8,146 nucleotides of DNA from Planctomycetota bacterium (GTDB lineage: Bacteria > Planctomycetota > PUPC01 > DSUN01), in contig VGYW01000370.1 in assembly GCA_016872875.1 (NCBI GenBank), forward strand, positions 1-8,146. Reading direction: 5' to 3'. The translations under genes were made by a program, and so were the position numbers. Below, piece by piece: positions 6,323-8,146 of this stretch. Below the pieces are notes generated by a model that saw only the letters and a list, made by a program, of their open reading frames with translations, was not told where the DNA came from and ran no database searches. How positions within the stretch are numbered: position 1 is the stretch's first letter; each line of letters begins with the position of its first letter.

Positions 6323-7468
6323 ATGCAGTACCGGGCCGTGGGCAACACCGGCGCCAGGGTCTCCATCCTGGGCATCGGCACGATGCGGTTCAAGGACCGC
6401 GGCAACGCTGTGGCGGTCATACGCCGCGCGGTGAAGATGGGCCTGAACTACATAGACATCGGGGCGGGCTACTCTTACCGCAACGCGGAGGAGAACGCGG
6501 AGGCGTGGGTGGGCGAGGCGATACGCGGGCTCGACCGGTCGGCACTCGTCCTCTCGGCGAAGGCCCAGCCGCGCAAGGGGGAGACGCGCGTGGACCGCGG
6601 CCTGGGCATCCACACCCGCGACCAGATGTGGCGCTGCATCGAGGCCTCGCTGCGGCGCGTGGGCGTGAGCTACTTCGACTTCTACCAGCTCTGGGACATG
6701 AGCGCGCCCGCGCACTACGACGCCGGCTGCTCGGGCAAGGACAGCCCGCTCGTGGCCCTCCGCGAGGCCAGGGAGCAGGGCCTCGTCCGACACATCGGCT
6801 TCACCAGCCACGGCGGCCCCGACGACATCATCCAGTGGCTCGGCCGCGTGCCCGACTTCCGTTTCGTCACCGTCTACTACAACTTCACCAACCGCTACGT
6901 CGAGGAGGCCATAAGCTACGCCTTCGACCACGAGGTCGGCGTGGCCATCATGGGGCCGCTCTACGGCGGCATCCTGGTGGGGCACTCCACCGCCTTCGAC
7001 GACGCGCTCGTCGAGCTGCGCCGCATGCCGGTCCACGAGATCGCCTTCCGCTTCCTCTTCAGCAACACGAGAATCTCCACCGTGCTCAGCGGGATGAACG
7101 ACCTGGGGCACCTCGCGGAGAACGTGGCGATCGCCGGCGACCGCGCGGCGCTCACGCCCGGACAGTGCGAGCGCTTCGTCCGCGCCTTCCAGGACTTCTC
7201 GAAGGGCGAAGCCCTCTGCACCGGCTGCCGCTACTGCGACAACGCCTGCCCCCTCGAGCTGCCCATCTACCAGCTCATGGGCGCCTACCAGCTCAGCCAG
7301 ATTTTCGGCCTGCCCGCGGGCGACGAGCAGCTCGAACGCCTCAAGCGGCAGGTCACGCTCGACGCCGCCCAGTGCCAGGCCTGCGGCAGGTGCACAGACA
7401 AGTGCCCGCGCCTCGTCCCCGTCGCCAAGCGCATGAAGCACCTCGCCGAGCTCCTCGAGCGCGCCTGA
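6323..7468 (+). CDS. Aldo/keto reductase with C-terminal two-[4Fe-4S] ferredoxin domain (COG1453 type)
   Basis: The 381-residue protein starts at the ATG preceded by GAGGAG (6311-6316, six-base spacing); the frame stays open further upstream, but that part looks non-coding. Residues 1 to about 285 form an aldo/keto reductase TIM barrel, opening with YRAVGNTGARVSILGIGTMRF. Of the catalytic tetrad, Asp45, Tyr50 and Lys80 can be placed; the usual His is replaced by Trp124 in FYQLWDM. A His is present in GFTSHGG further on. The C-terminus has two ferredoxin motifs: C299-x2-C302-x2-C305-x3-C309-P and C351-x2-C354-x2-C357-x3-C361-P, enough ligands for two [4Fe-4S] clusters. A cytoplasmic redox enzyme passing electrons between a reduced nicotinamide, or another donor, and the clusters is expected for this family; its substrate is unknown. 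It appears monocistronic, flanked by repeats on both sides. Confidence 0.9.
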   Translation: MQYRAVGNTGARVSILGIGTMRFKDRGNAVAVIRRAVKMGLNYIDIGAGYSYRNAEENAEAWVGEAIRGLDRSALVLSAKAQPRKGETRVDRGLGIHTRDQMWRCIEASLRRVGVSYFDFYQLWDMSAPAHYDAGCSGKDSPLVALREAREQGLVRHIGFTSHGGPDDIIQWLGRVPDFRFVTVYYNFTNRYVEEAISYAFDHEVGVAIMGPLYGGILVGHSTAFDDALVELRRMPVHEIAFRFLFSNTRISTVLSGMNDLGHLAENVAIAGDRAALTPGQCERFVRAFQDFSKGEALCTGCRYCDNACPLELPIYQLMGAYQLSQIFGLPAGDEQLERLKRQVTLDAAQCQACGRCTDKCPRLVPVAKRMKHLAELLERA

Positions 7469-7494
7469 GCCCCCCTCCGCCTGGGCTTCACGGA

Positions 7495-7738
7495 CAGGTG
7501 GGGCTTGGGTGTCGAATGCCCGTTCCCACGCTCCGCGTGGTGCGTGCTTGGTGTCGCGTCGGAGGGTTGCCCACCTCTCCCTTGGGGAGAGGTCGCCCGC
7601 CAGAGGCGGGCGGGTGCAGGTGGGGCTTGGGTGTCGAATGCCCGTTCCCACGCTCCGCGTGGTGCGTGCTTGGTGTCGCGTCGGAGGGTTGCCCACCTCT
7701 CCCTTGGGGAGAGGTCGCCCGCCAGAGGCGGGCGGGTG
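7495..7738. repeat. Perfect tandem duplication of a 122-bp unit carrying three hairpins
   Basis: Bases 7495-7616 and 7617-7738 read as identical by eye. Each unit contains three stem-loops with three-base loops; in the first copy these are CCACGC-TCC-GCGTGG (7526-7540), CCTCTCCC-TTG-GGGAGAGG (7574-7592) and CGCCCGCC-AGA-GGCGGGCG (7594-7612). Frames running through the unit on both strands are low-complexity and repeat-derived, so no gene is called. Identity of the two copies points to a recent duplication, or to a read-assembly artefact. Confidence 0.9.
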
Positions 7739-7783
7739 AGGGTGCCTCCTGCCTCGTCCGCGGCAAGCCAAGCACCCTCACCC
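7734..7783. repeat. Inverted repeat of the GGTGAGGGTGC type
   Basis: GGGTGAGGGTGC (7734-7745) is perfectly inverted at 7772-7783. It runs on into CCCTCT / AGAGGG pairing around 7788-7806. This resembles the widespread intergenic CCCTCACCCC...GGGAGAGGG repeats of many high-GC bacteria (from memory). It directly follows the second 122-bp unit and shares its GGGAGAGG hairpin vocabulary. Confidence 0.6.
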
Positions 7784-7808
7784 CAGCCCTCTGCCCGAGG
7801 GAGAGGGC

Positions 7809-8018
7809 GCCATTCGGGACACCATATCTGATTCCTGGCGCGTCTGCTGGTCTGACGCGGGCCTTTGGGGCCAGGCTTCTGCGGATGTAGGATGCGGCAA
7901 AGGAGTCGCTCCAGCCGAGTGATGACCCGCTCGCTGCCCAGCGACCGGCCGCTCCGCTCGTGGCGGCGGCACCACTCGCCCATGAAGTCAAGATATGCCT
8001 CATAGTGTCCCGAATGGC
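7809..8018. repeat. Inverted 14-base ends enclosing a 210-bp segment
   Basis: GCCATTCGGGACAC at 7809-7822 is exactly inverted at 8005-8018. Inside the arms the sequence continues with a related CATATCT string, offset by several bases between the two sides. The arrangement suggests a small mobile-element remnant or the two ends of a deleted element; no target duplication was clear. Confidence 0.55.
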
Positions 8019-8019
8019 A
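7826..8019 (-). pseudogene. Possible remnant of an unidentified gene between the inverted 14-base ends
   Basis: On the minus strand the frame reads from after an in-frame TAG (8022-8020) into a protein-like stretch that includes YEAYLDFMGEWCRRHERSG and RVITRLERLLCRIL. It then runs on without a stop into the 122-bp repeats. It has plausible amphipathic, basic helices but no ribosome binding site before the ATG at 7983, and no family I recognise. It may be the internal remains of a larger gene carried by the enclosing element, or chance coding. Confidence 0.2.
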
Positions 8020-8023
8020 CTAA

Positions 8024-8060
8024 CCCGCATTTCTCACCAGCGGCTGGTGAGAAATGCGGG
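8024..8060. repeat. Perfect 17-bp hairpin with three-base loop
   Basis: Bases 8024-8040 (CCCGCATTTCTCACCAG) pair perfectly with 8044-8060 around the loop CGG. No T-run follows on either strand, so an intrinsic terminator is unlikely. A recognition or end structure of a mobile element, or a REP-like unit, is more likely. Confidence 0.8.
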
Positions 8061-8120
8061 AACCACCAAACCACAAGCACCAAGCGCCAAACAAGCCCCA
8101 AACTCCAATCCTCAATGGTC
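8061..8120. repeat. CCAA-rich degenerate repeat, second copy of the family seen at 2441
   Basis: The stretch is made of CCAAAC / CAAGC-type iterations and ends in CCAATCCTCAATG (8105-8117), the exact complement of 2445-2457. Bases 8121-8146 show nothing recognisable. Confidence 0.5.
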
Positions 8121-8146
8121 CAAGCGGAGACTACGTGGTGTTGCCC

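Noticed and set aside
7495..7738. Tandem repeat considered as a CRISPR array
   Set aside because: There are only two units of 122 bases, identical throughout, with no unique spacers and no cas genes nearby.
6320..7771. Long minus-strand open frame opposite the reductase, and a plus-strand frame 6505-7890
   Set aside because: Both overlap the well-supported reductase in other frames and run into the tandem repeats; their products are low-complexity.
8024..8060. Hairpin considered as an intrinsic terminator
   Set aside because: No run of T follows the stem on either strand, and no gene ends close by.

Overview
The window is GC-rich and tightly coded, with five protein-coding genes separated by repeat-filled gaps. 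The left gene is cut by the window edge. The gene content (an NPCBM carbohydrate-binding domain on a large, probably secreted protein, a secreted FlgD-like/NHL beta-propeller protein, and a COG1453-type aldo/keto reductase with ferredoxin clusters) suggests an uncultured bacterium of the Planctomycetota / Lentisphaerota / Verrucomicrobiota kind. This taxonomic call is inference from gene style and base composition; no marker gene is present.

Layout. Bases 2-871 (+) hold the C-terminal part of a probable hydrolase ending in an NPCBM domain, which carries an in-frame palindromic repeat insertion. Bases 872-1230 are a gap built of two nested inverted repeats, ending in a sigma70-type promoter that seems to drive a leaderless transcript. 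Bases 1231-2391 (+) encode an AAA/DUF4143 ATPase. Bases 2444-3205 (-) encode a short CorA-like cation transporter, convergent with the ATPase; its last residues and stop codon lie in a dispersed repeat. It is transcribed divergently from 3265-5763 (+), a secreted beta-propeller protein, across only 59 bp. Directly at the propeller stop codon begins a 291-bp inverted-repeat element made of small hairpins (5763-6053). Bases 6323-7468 (+) encode an aldo/keto reductase with two C-terminal [4Fe-4S] motifs. The last ~680 bases have no convincing gene. They hold a perfect 122-bp tandem duplication, further inverted repeats, a possible gene remnant and a perfect 17-bp hairpin.

How the genes relate. 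There is no multi-gene operon: every gene appears to have its own promoter or to be isolated by repeats, and no pathway clearly links them. The secreted proteins fit polysaccharide or peptide handling outside the cytoplasm, and the reductase is a cytoplasmic redox enzyme of unknown substrate.

I did not find a convincing new multi-gene system such as a defence island, CRISPR array or biosynthetic cluster. The notable signal is the repeat content. Every gap longer than about 300 bp is filled with palindromic elements, most of them made of hairpins with three-base loops. Some of these repeats have entered coding sequence: one within the NPCBM domain and one at the CorA-like C-terminus.
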